A DNA stretch of 64,000 nt from Oscillibacter sp. MSJ-31 (lineage in GTDB: Bacteria; Bacillota; Clostridia; Oscillospirales; Oscillospiraceae): NCBI RefSeq assembly GCF_018918025.1, contig NZ_JAHLPT010000001.1, positions 124,001-188,000 of the forward strand, given 5' to 3'. This document shows, piece by piece, positions 10,086 to 18,578 of the stretch. Position 1 is the stretch's first letter. The number at the start of each line of letters is the position of its first letter. The position numbers were made by a program, and so were the translations under genes. Below the pieces are notes generated by a model. That model ran no database searches. It was not told the DNA's origin and saw only the letters and a list, made by a program, of their open reading frames with translations.

Positions 10086-11144
10086 TCAGTTTAAGCTGAG
10101 CTGCTCCGCCTCGTCCGCAAGGGACGCGGGAACGCTCAGGCCGAGATGCTCATACGCCTTGCGCGTCACGCAGCGGCCGCGCGGCGTGCGCGTGAGGAAG
10201 CCGAGCTGCATGAGGTACGGCTCGTACACGTCCCAGAGCGTGACGGATTCCTCACCGATGGTCGCGGCGAGCGTGTCGATGCCGACCGGGCCGCCGCCGT
10301 AGTTCTCAATGATGGCGCGCAGCATCCGGTAGTCGATGGGGTCGAGGCCGAGCCGGTCGATCTCCAACGCGCGCAGCGCCTCGTCCGCCACCTCGCGCGT
10401 GATGACGCCGTCGGCCCTGACCTCGGCAAAATCGCGCACGCGGCGGAGCATCCGGTTGGCGATGCGCGGTGTGCCGCGCGAGCGGCGCGCGATCTCCATC
10501 GCGCCCTCGGGGGCGATGGAAACATTCAGGATTCCCGCAGAGCGCGTGACGATCTTCGCAAGCTCCTCGGGCGTATAAAGCTCCAGACGCAGCGTGACGC
10601 CGAAGCGGTCGCGCAGCGGCGCGGAGAGCTGGCCCGCGCGGGTGGTCGCGCCGATGAGCGTGAAGTGCGGCAGGTCGAGCCGGATGGAGTTCGCGCTGGG
10701 GCCCTTGCCGATGATGATGTCGATGGCGTAGTCCTCCATCGCGGGATAGAGGATCTCCTCCACCGCGCGGTTGAGGCGGTGGATCTCATCGACAAAGAGA
10801 ATGTCGTTCTCGCTCAGATTTGTGAGCAGCGCGGCAAGGTCGCCCGCCTTTTCGATGGCGGGGCCGGAGGTGATGCGGATGTTGACGCCCATCTCGGCGG
10901 CGATGATGCCCGCGAGCGTCGTTTTGCCAAGGCCCGGAGGGCCGTGGAGCAGAACGTGGTCGAGCGACTCATTGCGCCGCTTTGCCGCCTCGATGAAGAC
11001 GGCGAGGTTGCCCTTGGCCTTCTCCTGCCCGATGTATTCGCGGAGCGTTTTCGGGCGCAGCGAACCCTCCTGCGCGTCCTCGCTCAGGAAGGTCTTTGCC
11101 ACGATCGGCTCTTCATAAATGTCGGTACCGAAGTCGATGCTCAA
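10086..11144 (-). CDS. ruvB: Holliday junction branch migration ATPase RuvB
   Basis: A 352-residue AAA+ helicase that drives branch migration of Holliday junctions with RuvA. Walker A is GPPGLGKT (residues 68-75), Walker B has DEIH (119-122), the sensor and arginine-finger region includes the ATTRAG motif, and the C-terminal winged helix binds DNA. The start codon is TTG at 11142-11144, behind AAGGGAAG. It lies 22 bases after ruvA. Confidence 0.98.
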   Translation of the reverse strand: MSIDFGTDIYEEPIVAKTFLSEDAQEGSLRPKTLREYIGQEKAKGNLAVFIEAAKRRNESLDHVLLHGPPGLGKTTLAGIIAAEMGVNIRITSGPAIEKAGDLAALLTNLSENDILFVDEIHRLNRAVEEILYPAMEDYAIDIIIGKGPSANSIRLDLPHFTLIGATTRAGQLSAPLRDRFGVTLRLELYTPEELAKIVTRSAGILNVSIAPEGAMEIARRSRGTPRIANRMLRRVRDFAEVRADGVITREVADEALRALEIDRLGLDPIDYRMLRAIIENYGGGPVGIDTLAATIGEESVTLWDVYEPYLMQLGFLTRTPRGRCVTRKAYEHLGLSVPASLADEAEQLSLN

Positions 11145-11166
11145 AATGTCACTTCCCTTTCGCCCG

Positions 11167-11766
11167 TCACTTTACCATCTTTTTCAGGCTCTGGCGGATG
11201 ATCTCCTCAAGCGGCAGATCCTCCGCATCGATCCCCTTGAGCGCCACGGAAATATCCTGCTGCGTGTAGCCGAGCACCGCAAGCGCGGCGGCGGCCTCCG
11301 CCGCCTTGCCGCCGATGCCAGCGGCAGTCCCCGCGGACGCGGACGGCAGGCCGATCTCCTGCGTTTCCTTAGCGATCTTGTCCTTCAGTTCCAGAAGGAT
11401 GCGCTGGGCGAGCTTTTTTCCGACGCCGGGCGCGGCGGTCAGCGCCTTTTCGTCGCCGGTGATGATCGCCATCGTCAGATGCTCCGGTGTGCCGACGGAG
11501 AGGATGGCAAGCGCCGCCTTTGGCCCCACGCCGGAAACGCCGATGAGCAGCTTGAAGCTATTGAGCTCCTGCTCGGTGGCGAAGCCGTAGAGCTCAAAAA
11601 TGCCGTCGCCCACATTCAAGTAGGTGTAAAGCCGTTTGACTTCACCCTTCTTGAGCTGACGGATGGTGTGGTTCGTTGTGCGGCAGGCGTAGCCCACGCC
11701 GCCGCAGTCGATGACCGCGAGGTAGGGCTCGACGTGCGCGACCTTGCCCTCGAGATAATAGAACAT
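11167..11766 (-). CDS. ruvA: Holliday junction branch migration protein RuvA
   Basis: A 199-residue protein with the three RuvA domains: an N-terminal OB-fold ([14 protein letters not shown]), central helix-hairpin-helix motifs ([17 protein letters not shown] and [16 protein letters not shown]) and, after an Ala/Gly-rich linker, the C-terminal RuvB-binding domain. It holds the junction for RuvB. It starts behind AAGGAGG and follows ruvC by 12 bases. Confidence 0.98.
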   Translation of the reverse strand: MFYYLEGKVAHVEPYLAVIDCGGVGYACRTTNHTIRQLKKGEVKRLYTYLNVGDGIFELYGFATEQELNSFKLLIGVSGVGPKAALAILSVGTPEHLTMAIITGDEKALTAAPGVGKKLAQRILLELKDKIAKETQEIGLPSASAGTAAGIGGKAAEAAAALAVLGYTQQDISVALKGIDAEDLPLEEIIRQSLKKMVK

Positions 11767-11778
11767 GGAGCGTCCTCC

Positions 11779-12291
11779 TTAGACGGTTTGCTTGACCGGA
11801 TTTTGTGCGCGCGCGAGCAGCGAGGTCGCGCTGCGCGCGTGGCAGATCGCCAGGGCGAGCGCGTCCGCCGCGTCGTCGGGACGCGGAACGGCCTTGAGCT
11901 TCAAAAGCCGCCTGACCATGTCCATCACCTGTCGCTTTTCGGCAAGGCCATAGCCGACGACCGCCTGCTTGACCTGCATGGGCGTGTACTCAAAGAGCGG
12001 TATCCCGCTCTTCGCCGCGGTGCAGAGGATGATGCCGCGCGCGTGCGCGACGGCGATGCCGGTGGTGATGTTGTTGGAGAAAAACAGCTCCTCGACCGCG
12101 ATGGCCTCCGGCCGGAGCTGCGCGATCAGCTCCTCCATATCGCGCTCGAGCTGCACGAGCCGCGCGGCGAGCGGAAGCCCTGCCGGCGTGGTGACCGCGC
12201 CGTATTGCAGCATCTGCGTTTTCCCGGTCTCCGCCTCGATCAGGCCGAAGCCGACGATGGCAAGCCCCGGGTCGATGCCGAGTATCCGCAT
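11779..12291 (-). CDS. ruvC: Holliday junction resolvase RuvC
   Basis: A 170-residue RNase H-fold endonuclease that cuts Holliday junctions. The catalytic acidic residues are in place: D7 in MRILGIDPG, the E67-E68 pair in VEELFF, and the C-terminal DDAADALALAICH cluster. The ATG at 12289-12291 is preceded by GAGGGGAG. It is the first gene of ruvC-ruvA-ruvB-glmM. Confidence 0.97.
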   Translation of the reverse strand: MRILGIDPGLAIVGFGLIEAETGKTQMLQYGAVTTPAGLPLAARLVQLERDMEELIAQLRPEAIAVEELFFSNNITTGIAVAHARGIILCTAAKSGIPLFEYTPMQVKQAVVGYGLAEKRQVMDMVRRLLKLKAVPRPDDAADALALAICHARSATSLLARAQNPVKQTV

Positions 12292-12368
12292 GGCGCTCCC
12301 CTCCCTCGGTGCGGAGCGATGCACGGCGGCGTGCAGCGCTCCGCGATCTGCGCAGTGCAGTAGAGTAT

Positions 12369-12397
12369 ATTATATCAAACAGGCGTTCAAAACGCAA
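12369..12397 (-). promoter_or_regulatory. probable sigma-A promoter of the ruvC operon
   Basis: Consensus -10 TATAAT (12369-12374), 17-base spacer, and a weak -35 TTGCGT (12392-12397) on the minus strand, just downstream of the tyrS terminator. Confidence 0.6.
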
Positions 12398-12416
12398 GCC
12401 CTTGCGGCGCGACGGC

Positions 12417-12447
12417 AAAAAAACCTCCGCAGACCGCGCTGCGGAGG
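12417..12447 (-). terminator. intrinsic terminator of tyrS
   Basis: On the minus strand CCTCCGCAG (12439-12447) pairs with CTGCGGAGG (12424-12432) around a six-base loop and is followed by a run of seven T. Confidence 0.9.
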
Positions 12448-12463
12448 CTTTCATGCATGGTGC

Positions 12464-13690
12464 TTACTTGGTCACAGCCTTGTGGAAGACCTTCTTGCCC
12501 TTGCGGATGATGATGCCGTCGCCGGCGAACTTCTCCTGCGGGATGCTCTCGTCGATGCTCTCGACCTTCTTCTCGTCCACAACGATGCCGCCCTGCTGGA
12601 CGAGGCGGCGCGCCTCGCCGCGGCTCGGGCACAGCCCCGTGGCGACAAGCAGCGAGAGGATGTTGATGCCGCCGTTTTCAAAGTCGGCGTCCGCGAGCAC
12701 GGTGGTCGGCATATTGGCGCTGTCGCCGCCGGCGCCGAAGAGTGCCTTGGCCGCGTTCTCCGCCTTCTTTGCCTCCTCCTCGCCGTGGACGAGCGCGGTG
12801 AGCTCGTAGGCAAGGATCTCCTTGGCGCGGTTGAGCTGGCTGCCTTCCCACTTGTCCATCTCGTCGATCTGCTCGAGCGGCAGGAAGGTCAGCATACGGA
12901 TGCACTTCAAAACGTCCGCGTCGCCGACGTTGCGCCAATACTGGTAGAAGTCGTAGGGGCTTGTCTTGTTCGGGTCGAGCCACACCGCGCCGCTGGCGGT
13001 CTTGCCCATCTTCTTGCCCTCGCTGTTCATCAGCAGCGTGATGGTCATGGCGTGCGCGTCCTTGCCGAGCTTCCTGCGGATCAGCTCCGTGCCGCCGAGC
13101 ATATTGCTCCACTGGTCGTCGCCGCCGAACTGCATATTGCAGCCGTAGTGCTGGAAGAGGTAATAGAAGTCGTAGGACTGCATGATCATGTAGTTGAACT
13201 CAAGGAAGCTCAGGCCCTTTTCCATACGCTGCTTGTAGCACTCGGCGCGGAGCATATTGTTGACGCTGAAGCACGCGCCCACCTCGCGCAGCAGCTCGAT
13301 GTAATTGAGCTTTAAGAGCCAGTCGGCGTTGTTGACCATGATGGCCTTGCCTTCGCCGAAGTCGATGAAGCGCTCCATCTGCTTTTTGAAGCAGTCGCAG
13401 TTGTGCTGAATGGTCTCCGGCGTCATCATGCTTCGCATATCGCTGCGTCCGGAGGGGTCGCCGATGTAGCCCGTGCCGCCGCCGACGAGGACGACGGGGC
13501 GGTTGCCCGCCATCTGCAGACGCTTCATCAGGCACAGCGCCATGAAGTGACCGACGTGCAGGCTGTCCGCCGTCGGGTCAAAGCCGATGTAGAAGGTCGC
13601 CTTGCCGTTGTTGACCATCTCGCGGATCTCCGGCTCGTTCGTGACCTGCGCGATCAGGCCGCGCGCCTGCAGCTCTTCATAAATACCCAT
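12464..13690 (-). CDS. tyrS: tyrosyl-tRNA synthetase TyrS
   Basis: A 408-residue class I synthetase charging tRNA-Tyr. The HIGH-type motif is HVGH (residues 45-48), the KMSKS-type loop is KMGKT near residue 230, and an S4 RNA-binding domain closes the protein. It follows the M28-like gene by 15 bases, behind GGGAG. There is no room for a T-box leader directly upstream, so if it is tyrosine-regulated the control must act on the M28 promoter or be absent. Confidence 0.98.
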   Translation of the reverse strand: MGIYEELQARGLIAQVTNEPEIREMVNNGKATFYIGFDPTADSLHVGHFMALCLMKRLQMAGNRPVVLVGGGTGYIGDPSGRSDMRSMMTPETIQHNCDCFKKQMERFIDFGEGKAIMVNNADWLLKLNYIELLREVGACFSVNNMLRAECYKQRMEKGLSFLEFNYMIMQSYDFYYLFQHYGCNMQFGGDDQWSNMLGGTELIRRKLGKDAHAMTITLLMNSEGKKMGKTASGAVWLDPNKTSPYDFYQYWRNVGDADVLKCIRMLTFLPLEQIDEMDKWEGSQLNRAKEILAYELTALVHGEEEAKKAENAAKALFGAGGDSANMPTTVLADADFENGGINILSLLVATGLCPSRGEARRLVQQGGIVVDEKKVESIDESIPQEKFAGDGIIIRKGKKVFHKAVTK

Positions 13691-13705
13691 TGTATATTCT
13701 CCCTG

Positions 13706-14632
13706 TCACTTTTTGATTTGGTAAGCCGCCGCCAATTTCACGAGACCGCGGCTGAGAAGCTCTAAATTTTCATCGTCGATGCGGTTATCCTTCCCAGTCG
13801 GGCAGATGAAACGCCCGAAGCCGGGGACGCGGCGCACCGCGCAGACCGCGACGCCCTGCCGGAAGGCGCGCTGGTCGCCGGGGAAATGCACGAGACCGTC
13901 CACCTTGTCGTAGCAGGTCTTGCGCTCGGAGTTTTCAAAGCTCGAATTGATCGCGTCGAGCAGCTCGCCGTTCCAGCGGGCGCCCTTGCCCGGCAGGATC
14001 AGCAGCTCGTCTCCGCTGCCCACGCAGTCGAGGCAGAGGACGGGCTTCTCCTTGGCGCTCGGATAGCGCTTGCGGAAGCCCTTGGCGCCCCGCATATTGT
14101 TGCTGCCGCCGTCCAGAAAGAGGAAGCAGACGTCGTTGCGGTAGCGCGGCGTGAGCTGCTCGGCGGTGCGGAGCAGCGCCGCCACGCCGGAGGTGTTGGC
14201 GTTGACATTGTTCTTCTCCGACGGGCCGTATTTGAGATACGCCAGCGCGCCGATCAGCAGCACGAGAAAGAGCGGCAGCGTCAGGTTCGGAAGGTTCAGC
14301 GCGAAGGTCACGCCGAGGGAGACCGCGAAGCAGAGCACCAGCGCCAGCACGGGCGTGAGCGCCTGATAGAGCATATAGGTCACCGGCCGCGTCGGGCAGA
14401 GGATCGCCGGCAGCGGCTCGCGCAGCGGCGTATCGTAGTGCGCGGCATAGAGGATGCTCGCCCGCTCGGGATCGCCCGCGATGACGTTCACCGCCTTGCC
14501 GCAGTCGTTGAGCTTTGCGTCGTAGCCGAGCGCGCGCAGCTGCCCCATGAGGTAGGTGCGCATATTTTCTTTTTCCTGTGCCTTGCGCCGCACGGGATAG
14601 TCCCGCGTGATGCGCTGCGCGTACTGGTCCAT
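13706..14632 (-). CDS. M28 peptidase-fold membrane protein lacking metal ligands (probable pseudopeptidase)
   Basis: A 308-residue protein with the M28 aminopeptidase fold interrupted by two membrane segments (about residues 88-112 and 117-134). The first metal-ligand motif AHYDT (H65, D67) is intact. The bridging aspartate of the usual DNxSG motif is alanine (A145 in NVNANTSGV), the catalytic glutamate pair is replaced by G176-S177 (FLFLDGGSNNMRG), and the late histidine ligand is missing. D202 in CLDCVGSG remains. It is probably catalytically dead. The reading frame is intact and it heads a two-gene unit with tyrS. What it binds is unknown. Confidence 0.8.
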   Translation of the reverse strand: MDQYAQRITRDYPVRRKAQEKENMRTYLMGQLRALGYDAKLNDCGKAVNVIAGDPERASILYAAHYDTPLREPLPAILCPTRPVTYMLYQALTPVLALVLCFAVSLGVTFALNLPNLTLPLFLVLLIGALAYLKYGPSEKNNVNANTSGVAALLRTAEQLTPRYRNDVCFLFLDGGSNNMRGAKGFRKRYPSAKEKPVLCLDCVGSGDELLILPGKGARWNGELLDAINSSFENSERKTCYDKVDGLVHFPGDQRAFRQGVAVCAVRRVPGFGRFICPTGKDNRIDDENLELLSRGLVKLAAAYQIKK

Positions 14633-14674
14633 CGGCAGCGGTTCTCCTTTTTTCAGATCAGCAAATCAACTGAT

Positions 14675-14703
14675 ATTGTAATGCCATACGGCGAAAAATG
14701 CAA
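14675..14703 (-). promoter_or_regulatory. possible promoter of the M28-like/tyrS unit
   Basis: Minus strand -10 TACAAT (14675-14680), 17-base spacer, weak -35 TTGCAT (14698-14703), in the 107-base gap after recN. No terminator is evident between recN and this site. Confidence 0.45.
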
Positions 14704-14739
14704 TTCTTTTTTACGTTAAAGCGAATCAAAGCGAAGAGA

Positions 14740-16419
14740 TCACAGCGCGCTGCGGAACGCGTCCGCCGCGCTCAGCAACTCCTCCGCGCCGCGCAGCTGC
14801 GTTTCGGTCGCCGCCGCGCCGCCGGTCAGCCGCGCAAGCTCCGCGCAGCGCTGTGCGCGGTCAAGCTCCACGACGCGCGTGAAGGTGCGTCCGTTCTCCT
14901 CGCCCTTCTCGACGGAAAAGTGCGTGTCCGCCATCGCGGCGAGCTGCGGCAGATGCGTCACGCAGAGCACCTGACGCCTGCGCGAGAGCTTCGCCATCTT
15001 CTCCGCCACGCGCTGGGCGGCGCGGCCCGAGACGCCGGTATCCACCTCGTCAAAGACCATCGTCATCACATGATCCTGCTCGGCGAGCACGTTTTTGAGC
15101 GCGAGCATGATGCGCGCGAGCTCGCCGCCCGAGGCGATCTTGTGGATGGGCTTGAGATCCTCGCCCGCGTTCGCGCTCATGAGGAAGCGCACCGTGTCGA
15201 TGCCCGTCGCGTCCGGCTCATGCTCTGTAAAGTCGATGGAAAAGCGGACCTTGTTCATGTCCAGCTCGCGCAGCTCCCGCAGAATGCGCTCCTCGAGCAC
15301 TTTTGCCGCAGCCTTGCGCGCGTCGGAAAGCGTGCGCGCCGCGGCGAGCATTTCCTTTTCCTGCTTGGCAAGCGTCCCCTGAAGCTGCACGATGCGATCG
15401 TCCGCGTATTCGATCTCGTCAAGCTCCTTTTTACTGCGCTCGAGGTAATCGAGCATCTCGCCGACCGTCGCGCCGTACTTTTTCTTGAGGCGGTAGAGCT
15501 GGTCGGCACGGCTCTCCACCGCGTCGAGCTCCTGCGGGGAAAAGTCCATCTCACTTCTCAGGTCGCGCACCGTTTCGGCGAGATCGTAAACGTCGGAATA
15601 CAGGCTCTCCAGCCGCTCGCACAGCTCGGAGAAGCGAGCGCCGAGGGCGCGCACACTGTGGAGCGCGTTCTCCGCGTTCTTGAGCTGGCTCGCCGCGCCG
15701 AGGCCGTCGTCCCCGCCGGAGAGGGCGTAGTCCGCCGCGGCGAAGGCGTCCATGAACTTTTCGGCGTTGCGCAGCAGCTCGCGCCGCGCAAGAAGCTCCT
15801 CTTCCTCGCCGTCGCGCAGCTCCGCGCGCTCCAGCTCGGCGATCTGATGGCGCAGCGTGTCGACGCGGCGGGCCTTTTCCGCCTCGTCCATTTCAAGCGC
15901 CTCGATCTGCCGCCGGGTCTCACGCGCCGCCTGATAACGCTCGGTATAGGCTTCCGGCAGGCCGTCGAGCCGGGCGAAGCGGTCGAGGTACGCGCCGTGC
16001 TGCTCCTCGTCGAGCAGCTGCGTGCCCTCGTGCTGGCCGTGGATATTCAAAAGACTTGTCCCCAACGCGCGCAGCTGCGCGACCGTGATGGGCCGTCCGT
16101 TCGCGCGGCAGATGTTCTTGCCGTCGGCATAGATGTCGCGCTGGAGCAGCAGCACGCCGTCCTCCGGCTCGACGCCGAGCGCGGCGAGCACAGGAAGCGA
16201 GGCGTCCACGCCGTCAAATTCCGCGCTGACGAAGGCCTTGGCCGCGCCCGTGCGGATCAGGTCGCGCGAGGTGCGCGCGCCGAGCACCGCGCCGAGCGAG
16301 TCGATGACGATGGACTTGCCCGCGCCAGTCTCGCCGGTGAGCGCGTTGAAGCCCGCGCGGAACGAGATGTCCGCGCGCTCGATGACGGCGATGTTTTCGA
16401 TGTGGAGAAGCTGAAGCAT
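14740..16419 (-). CDS. recN: DNA repair protein RecN
   Basis: A 559-residue SMC-like ATPase acting in double-strand break repair. The N-terminal P-loop GETGAGKS (29-36), long coiled-coil arms (about residues 150-370), the ABC signature region IASGGELARIMLAL and the Walker B DEVDTGVSG are visible. It follows argR by 18 bases behind AAGGGGAG. In Bacillus and many Clostridia the next genes are spoIVB and spo0A; here they are not present. Confidence 0.97.
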   Translation of the reverse strand: MLQLLHIENIAVIERADISFRAGFNALTGETGAGKSIVIDSLGAVLGARTSRDLIRTGAAKAFVSAEFDGVDASLPVLAALGVEPEDGVLLLQRDIYADGKNICRANGRPITVAQLRALGTSLLNIHGQHEGTQLLDEEQHGAYLDRFARLDGLPEAYTERYQAARETRRQIEALEMDEAEKARRVDTLRHQIAELERAELRDGEEEELLARRELLRNAEKFMDAFAAADYALSGGDDGLGAASQLKNAENALHSVRALGARFSELCERLESLYSDVYDLAETVRDLRSEMDFSPQELDAVESRADQLYRLKKKYGATVGEMLDYLERSKKELDEIEYADDRIVQLQGTLAKQEKEMLAAARTLSDARKAAAKVLEERILRELRELDMNKVRFSIDFTEHEPDATGIDTVRFLMSANAGEDLKPIHKIASGGELARIMLALKNVLAEQDHVMTMVFDEVDTGVSGRAAQRVAEKMAKLSRRRQVLCVTHLPQLAAMADTHFSVEKGEENGRTFTRVVELDRAQRCAELARLTGGAAATETQLRGAEELLSAADAFRSAL

Positions 16420-16437
16420 TGCGGCCTTCTCCCCTTC

Positions 16438-16890
16438 TTACTTGATCATGGCGGTCAGCTCGGTGCAGAATTCCGCCGCACTCTGCTCGTCGCGCAGCAC
16501 GACGAGCACCGTGTCGTCGCCGCTGACCGTGCCGACGATGGCGGGGATCTCCATGCCGTCGAAGGCGGAGCCTGCCGCGGGGCCGAGGCCCGGCATCATC
16601 TTCACCACGACGAGGTTCTGCGCGCGGTCGGCGCTGAGGATGCTCTCGCGCAGGATGACCTGCAATCTGCCGGCAAAGTTGAGCTTGATCTTCTGCGCGC
16701 TCACGGCGTAGCGGTAGCGCCCGCCGCCGACCGGCTCCTTGATGAGGTGGAGCTGCTTGATGTCGCGCGAGATGGTCGCCTGCGTGCTCTCAATGCCCTG
16801 CTCATGCAGCTTCGCCAAAAGCTGCTCCTGTGTTTCGATCGGCTCGGCCTCAATGATGGCCAGAATTTTCTCCTGTCGGTTATTCTTCAT
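16438..16890 (-). CDS. argR: arginine repressor ArgR/AhrC
   Basis: A 150-residue repressor with an N-terminal winged helix (core SQATISRDIKQLHLIK, here TQATISRD) and a C-terminal hexamerisation and arginine-binding domain with the GTVSGDDTVLVV motif. It controls arginine metabolism in relatives. Its start overlaps the end of nadK by 11 bases. No arginine genes lie in this window. Confidence 0.97.
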   Translation of the reverse strand: MKNNRQEKILAIIEAEPIETQEQLLAKLHEQGIESTQATISRDIKQLHLIKEPVGGGRYRYAVSAQKIKLNFAGRLQVILRESILSADRAQNLVVVKMMPGLGPAAGSAFDGMEIPAIVGTVSGDDTVLVVLRDEQSAAEFCTELTAMIK

Positions 16891-17761
16891 GTCCCAACAC
16901 TCCCATCAACATCTTTTTTTGCAGGATATCGCAAAAGCTCTTATTGGAAAGCCTTACGAGCTTTGTTTCATATTTTGAGCGCCGGATCTCCACGGCGTCG
17001 CCGTTGCGCAGCGAGAACGCCCGCCCGCCGTCGGCGGAGAGAAAGATCGGCTTGTAGCCGGTCTTTTCCGTCTGCACGGTGACGGTGCGCTCCGGCGAGA
17101 GCACATAGGAGTTGGCGTGCACGCTGTGCGCGCAGATCGGACTGACGATGAGGTTGCGCGCCGTGGGCTCGACGACCGGCCCGCCCGCGGAGAGCGAATA
17201 GGCCGTGGAGCCGGTCGGGCTTGCGACGATCACGCCGTCGCCCGTCACATCGAGCAGCCGTCCCTGCTCGGTCCGAATGTGGAGCCGGATCACGCGGGAC
17301 ACCGCTCCGCGGGTCACGACCGCCTCATTGAGCGCAAGGTTGGAGTAGATGACGCGCCCCTCGCGCACCACGCTGACGTCGAGCATCATGCGGCTCTCGA
17401 CCGTGTATTTTTCGTCCATCAGCTCGCCGAGGCGGCCAAGCTCCTTCTGCTCCAGCTCCGCCATGAAGCCGAGCGAGCCGAGGTTCACGCCGAGCACCGG
17501 AATGTCGCGGTGTGCCGCGGTCTTGGAAAGGTGCAGGATCGTGCCGTCGCCGCCGAAGGCGATGATCATGTCCGCGCCGCGCAGCTCCTGCTGGAGCGGA
17601 CGGATATCGAGGCCGTAGCCCTCGGGCTTCTCCTCGTTGCGGAACGGCACGCACACGACGTTCGGACAGTGAACGCTGTCGAGAATGCGTTTGGCCTCCT
17701 TGGCGACGGTCAGCTCATGGTCGCGGTAGGGGTTTGGACAAAGTATCACCTTTTTAAGCAT
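16880..17761 (-). CDS. nadK: NAD kinase
   Basis: A 293-residue ATP-NAD kinase making NADP. The nucleotide motif GGDGT (70-74), the NLGSLGFMAEL segment and the GSTAYSLSAGGP motif are all conserved. It overlaps the end of tlyA by 8 bases and the start of argR by 11, in a tightly coupled run. The ribosome binding site is weak (AAGGCG), suggesting translational coupling to tlyA. Confidence 0.97.
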   Translation of the reverse strand: MLKKVILCPNPYRDHELTVAKEAKRILDSVHCPNVVCVPFRNEEKPEGYGLDIRPLQQELRGADMIIAFGGDGTILHLSKTAAHRDIPVLGVNLGSLGFMAELEQKELGRLGELMDEKYTVESRMMLDVSVVREGRVIYSNLALNEAVVTRGAVSRVIRLHIRTEQGRLLDVTGDGVIVASPTGSTAYSLSAGGPVVEPTARNLIVSPICAHSVHANSYVLSPERTVTVQTEKTGYKPIFLSADGGRAFSLRNGDAVEIRRSKYETKLVRLSNKSFCDILQKKMLMGVLGHEE

Positions 17762-18578
17762 CGTTTTCGCCTTTCTTTTCCTCCAGCGCCGCGTGGGATG
17801 CCTCGACCAGAGCCTTCAGGTCATGGACCGGCGGCTCCTCCTCCGCACGGGAGAGATAGCCGAGATATTCAATGTTCCCCTCGGGGCCGCGAATGGGAGA
17901 GTACGTCAGGCCAAGGACGGTAAAGCGACTTTCCTTTGCGTGCTCCAGAAAGTGCTCGAGCACCTCCAGATGCACGGCGGGATCGCGCACGACGCCCTTT
18001 TTGCCGACCTTTTCCCGTCCTGCCTCGAACTGCGGCTTGACGAGGCAGACGGCGTGGCCGTCCGGCTTCAGAAGCCCCGCGAGCGCGGGCAGAATGAGCT
18101 TGAGCGAGATGAACGACACGTCCACGGACGCGAAATCCAGCTCGTCTGGGATCTGCTCATGCGTGAGGTAGCGGGCGTTCGTGCGCTCCATACACACCAC
18201 GCGCGCGTCGCTGCGGAGCTTCCAATCGAGCTGACCGTAGCCGACGTCCACGGCGTAGACCTTTTTCGCGCCGTTTTGCAGCATACAGTCGGTGAAGCCG
18301 CCGGTAGACGCGCCGATGTCGGCGCAGATGCAGTCCGTGAGCGTGATGGGAAACTCCGCCATCGCCTTTTCGAGCTTGAGCCCGCCGCGGCTGACGTAGC
18401 GCAGCGTGTGGCCGCGCACCTCAAGCACCGCGTCGGCGGCGACCGGCGTGCCGGCCTTATCGACCTTCTGCCCGTTCACATAGACAATGCCGCTCATAAT
18501 GCTCGCCTGCGCCTTGGCGCGCGTTTCGGCAAGGCCGCGCGCAACGAGCGCGACGTCCAATCGTTCCTTTGTACTCAT
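17754..18578 (-). CDS. tlyA: TlyA family rRNA methyltransferase
   Basis: A 274-residue protein with an N-terminal S4 RNA-binding domain (about residues 5-65) and an FtsJ-like SAM-dependent methyltransferase domain with ADIGASTGGFTDCML and the DVSFISLKLILP motif. Homologues 2'-O-methylate rRNA; the older name hemolysin A is misleading. The ATG at 18576-18578 overlaps the dxs stop (ATGA) and has AAGGAGG upstream. Confidence 0.95.
   Translation of the reverse strand: MSTKERLDVALVARGLAETRAKAQASIMSGIVYVNGQKVDKAGTPVAADAVLEVRGHTLRYVSRGGLKLEKAMAEFPITLTDCICADIGASTGGFTDCMLQNGAKKVYAVDVGYGQLDWKLRSDARVVCMERTNARYLTHEQIPDELDFASVDVSFISLKLILPALAGLLKPDGHAVCLVKPQFEAGREKVGKKGVVRDPAVHLEVLEHFLEHAKESRFTVLGLTYSPIRGPEGNIEYLGYLSRAEEEPPVHDLKALVEASHAALEEKKGENDA

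Noticed and set aside
13691-13705. Possible T-box leader for tyrS
   Set aside because: Only 15 bases separate tyrS from the preceding gene, and no specifier or T-box sequence is visible in that gap or upstream of the M28-like gene.
17754-18578. Haemolysin or toxin role for the TlyA homologue
   Set aside because: The S4 plus FtsJ-like methyltransferase architecture and the dxs-nadK-argR neighbourhood indicate an rRNA methyltransferase.
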